Origin: Patagioenas fasciata
Lineage: Eukaryota > Chordata > Aves > Columbiformes > Columbidae
DNA: 64,000 nucleotides
NCBI RefSeq assembly: GCF_037038585.1
Contig: NC_092520.1
Coordinates: 57,688,501-57,752,500 of the forward strand
Direction: 5' to 3'
In this document: one piece after another, positions 60,367 to 64,000 of the stretch
Layout: each line of letters begins with the position of its first letter
Numbering within the stretch: position 1 is the stretch's first letter
The notes under the pieces: generated by a model
What the model was told of the DNA's origin: nothing
Databases searched by the model: none
The model's input: only the letters and a program-made list of their open reading frames with translations
Position numbers and translations under genes: made by a program

Positions 60367-63300
60367 CTTAAAAAAAAAAAAGTTTCAGATTAATAGATTT
60401 TATTCTCAGAAAACCTGAGATAAACGTGCACACACATATACAAAGTGAAATGCATAAAGGAATATTGCTGTATCACTTTTTTTTTTAACCTGGTTTACTG
60501 GATTAGTGATAGCCAGTTTTCTAAGCCACATCATAATTTTGATTAGGTATTGCTTAGTATCAACTAAGTACATTACTTGGCTTTAATTTATGAAAAACTG
60601 CTGTTTTAAGAAACAAAGGATCTTCATAAGAAAACGTAGACTCTGCCCTACTCCATCTGTTTTTTTTTATGAGGTTGCCTTTCAGTAGAACTCTCAGCAA
60701 ACATTCTGAACCCCAACAAAACTGGCAGCTCTGCTGAAATGTAAATCAAGATTGTCCATTTCAGAAGACAAGCCAGCCTTCAGATTGCAGTCTGAACACT
60801 CAGAATGAACAAATAGCTTCCAGCCTGCAGAATCAGAAAAAAAACCCCCTTCCTCTGGCAGTGTTTTTTTTTTTTTTTTTGTTATCTTAATTGATTGCAT
60901 TAGAGCTACCTCCAATTGTACTAATGCAAAAGAAAATGAGAAGCATATTCTAGCATATCCTCCAGATCTGTGCCAACCTATTTAATCAAGAGCATTCTCA
61001 GGGCCATCAATGAGCTTTGGTTTGAGCCCTTAAACAGTATTTACAATAACTTGCTGAGACAAAGCATGACATATCTTTGGATCTTCATTCTTCAATTACA
61101 CAAGTGTCAGGATACACCATGAATGTTTTGTGGAAATCATGACACAGGAGGGTGGCAGGGGACTGTATAAGGCCCTGATCTTAGGACCTCACAAGAACAT
61201 ACACTCAGAGCAAGGAACATGGAAACACCCCTTTGTTTTCAGTCTAGCTCTACTTCCTGGAGTGCTGGGTTCCATCTTTCCAGGAGAAGATGTACACAGA
61301 GGCCTTTCCGAAACAGGGCAGAACAGCTACAGGTTTGGGTTTTTGTTTTTTTTAATGCACTTTTTGAGGTGATGGTTCAGGGAGAAAAGCAGAAACTTTG
61401 CTTCCTGTGTAATACATCAGTTGTCCCATTTTGTGAGTGGAACAGAGAGAGGAAAATAAAATGATAAATCATATCTTCATTTTGTTTAAAGGCACCTGCT
61501 GACTCTATCTTAGGAAGCATCAGAGAGAGAAAGGGAAGTGTAGAGGTATGAGAGTAGAACTGAATCCACTGAAGAGATTCTCTCCCACTTTACCCTCAGC
61601 TTCACTTGAGCATCATAAAAGGAGAAACTGTTTGGACTCCTAAATTCAGGTGAGAAAAACTTACTGATTTATCCAAAGTCACGCACCTAAATTCTCTGTG
61701 TCTTTTTCTATCTTACAGAGGAATTACAAGAATTAACTCAATAGCTGTGGGGTGCTTTGAAAGGTTATAATAATGAAGTGTCACTCTGTTTCAGCAGCTG
61801 TGCTCAGCTAATGAGCTAAAAGTAAAGGTGAACTGAGACAGTTTTGAAAGTAAATGCCAACTTGTTAAAATAAAGAGATTAAGGGGCTAATAACATATAG
61901 GGCCTCAGATTAATCAAGTAGTACGTTATCTCAAATGCAGGATCAGGCCCATAGACCTTGGTAACAAGGTAAACTAAAAAATATAGTTTTAAATAAGTAT
62001 TAGGTATATTCTTACATCCATATTTCATTTAGTACTTCATCACTCAAGTGTTACAAAGAATAAGTATTTTTAGAAGAGCGAACCACACCACAAGAGTGTT
62101 TACTTGTAGGTAGAAAAATGATAATGACCGATGTTTTTCTTACATAGGTACTGAAAGCATTAAACTTTTCAAGATCTGTTTTACATGACAGTTTGTTTTG
62201 TGCTGTATATACCAAAATCCAAAGCAGCAAACAGACAGATTCTTCACAATTTTATGTCAAAATATGTCATCTCATCTCAAAACCAGAATGTCATGATACT
62301 TAAAACTCACAACTTTAAAATCATGAGAAATGCTTTTTGAGGAGATGATGCCTGACACTCATGCTAGAGCCATAGCAGTATCATGACTGCTACAGTGCTG
62401 CAAGATCCATTATTCACGGTGTAAATGATTAGAAGAGACATGGTATGTAAGAACGCTACTTCCTCTTCTGTCAGTGTTCGCCCAAAGCATATGCAAGTCT
62501 TCAAACCTCACACATGCAAGCAGACCACGTCATTTGTTATTTATTTGACATGAAAAAAGGTCTTATTAACATTTGCTTGCTGATTTAAATAAATTTTAGA
62601 GTCAAATGGCATGAAGAATATAATTATGGATATTGATAAAGGAGTCAATAGTAAACCTACTACAAAGTTAAGACTCAAGTAAGATTTCTCTTTACACATC
62701 AGACCATCAAAAGAAAGCACTGAAGACTTTTTCTGCTTTTCACTTTGACATCTAGAACTGGTTTTGGAGAACAAATACCAGGGGCCCTTTTGACACTAGC
62801 ACAATGTGCTATTCTGCAGGCAAGCAAACACCAGAGAATGATTGGCAGGATGTTTTAGCCACACTGTCAAGGTGCCAAATTGCTAATACATAACTTTTCA
62901 CCACCTCTAGGTTTCCAATACATGCAGCGTCCCCAGTCACCTAAGAGGTATAGCTTTCCATAACCTCTTCCCCATCAATCATGTGCAAAGCAAATCAAAA
63001 AAGTCCAAACCATGGCATATTGCGAATAAATGAAAAATCAGTGCCATGTATATAGAGTAAGATGCACTGAGGATTCAAAGTTCATTAATAGCACAAAGAT
63101 CAAATTTTAAGTTAGTACTGTTTCAGTAGCTCAGTCCTTCCAAGCTCTGAAAAAAAATGATTCCTGCATTGTGATTATTTTATATTTCATTTATTAATTA
63201 CTAAAAGATGAATCAATCAGGGACCACACACAGCAAGCACACCAGCATAAGGCCATATGATTTTCTTAGTTGTGAGAGAAAAAGACCTTTTTAAGAAAAC

Positions 63301-63574
63301 CACCTCCTCTTCACTAATTTCCACACGAGGACTTTGACTTTTAGTCAGGTATTTTAATTGGTTGCTACACATGTGCCATGTTTCTAGTCTGCATCTTTAC
63401 AGTTTCAGCTTCCAACCACTGTCATGCTTTTGTCTGCACTATTAAAGGGACCACTACTATCAAATTTGTGTTCCCCATGTACATAATTACAGACTGTGAT
63501 AAAAAAATCCTTTAATCTTCTCCTTCATATTAAAAATATAAACCAGTGGAGTTTGATCTCTCATGACAAAGGAT
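60367..63574 (-). other. TMTC4: TMTC4 intron upstream of visible exon 1 (incomplete)
   Basis: No further TMTC4 exon was found when I looked for the preceding conserved codons (HPVHTEC and upstream). It contains a T17 run (60864-60880) and otherwise AT-rich sequence with no recognised feature. The intron continues past the window. Confidence 0.7.
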
Positions 63575-63690
63575 GACTTCCAGTCCTTTAATCATTTTCA
63601 TGGCTCTTTTAAGCCCTCTGCATTTTTCCCAGTGTCCCCCTTGTAGCACGGGTTCAAAACTGGATGCAGTATTCTAACACAATCACATGC
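63575..63690 (-). mobile_element. Degenerate CR1 LINE fragment
   Basis: The phrase 'cagtcctttaatcattttcatggctcttttaagccctctgc' followed by 'acgggttcaaaactggatgcagtattctaac' is a decayed reverse-complement CR1. About 115 bp can be recognised. Confidence 0.65.
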
Positions 63691-64000
63691 AGAGTTCATA
63701 AAATGGCCCGCCCCAATTTTCCATCTCCTTGTTTTTTTTTTAATCAAAGAAAGTGAAAATAAAAACTGGTCATGCGTTTGCACTCAGTTTATCTTCCATT
63801 CTCCTTGGCTGCTCATGAGCTAATGTTTCTGGTAATTAATTCTTAATCCAGTAATTAGGGAAATTCTGTAGGTTAGGACTATTCTTCTTCAGTTATTGTA
63901 CTTAAATGATTCAATTTATCTTCTCTAATAAGGTCCAGCCCTGTGGAATTACAAGCTTTTGGACGTACTAACCATAATATTTGATTGTTCTCATAAGACA

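Noticed and set aside
60367..64000. Additional upstream TMTC4 exons
   Set aside because: I looked on the minus strand for the conserved codons before VAGIVGRAD and found none.

Overview
This is vertebrate nuclear DNA, almost certainly from a bird. It is AT-rich with long introns. It is littered with CR1 LINE fragments, which are the dominant avian interspersed repeat and show the avian 3' end of an ATTCTATGATT-like tail after the phrase for 'ggttggactagatga'. It also carries an avian-style ERV LTR and a mariner relic. I see no bacterial, viral or organellar gene organisation.

The one protein-coding gene I can support is TMTC4 (transmembrane O-mannosyltransferase targeting cadherins 4), on the minus strand. 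Fourteen coding exons lie between 60,366 and 17,831, and all have GT donors and AG acceptors. Reading phases agree across every junction and the exons add up to 1,728 nt: 575 residues plus a TGA stop. The visible protein starts at the residue matching about position 166 of the 741-residue human protein, so the first exons (start codon and first membrane segments) lie beyond the right edge. The visible part holds the later membrane segments, the DUF1736 region and seven tetratricopeptide repeats. Residue numbers below count from the first visible residue.

Layout, left to right. Positions 1-10,800 have no supported gene, only CR1 fragments (1-320, 6,838-7,304, 8,868-9,066) and a deleted mariner copy (10,368-10,755). 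A CpG island spans about 10,880-11,900. From knowledge of the human order PCCA-GGACT-TMTC4, it is best explained as the promoter of the next gene, GGACT, transcribed leftwards, but no GGACT coding sequence is present. An ERV 3' end with its LTR follows (12,244-12,909). TMTC4 then fills the rest: the 3' UTR (about 15.3-17.8 kb), fourteen exons, and introns from 81 bp to 14.4 kb that carry most of the CR1 copies. A 214-bp TA-flanked MITE with perfect 19-bp inverted ends sits inside one of these CR1 copies.

I looked for a hidden or new system and did not find one. The most informative oddities are in the mobile elements: a nested CR1 with a preserved target duplication, an ERV whose polypurine tract sits in a 117-bp tandem duplication, a mariner relic that has lost a catalytic aspartate, and a MITE inside a CR1. 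Most other open reading frames are chance frames or relics of CR1 reverse transcriptase.
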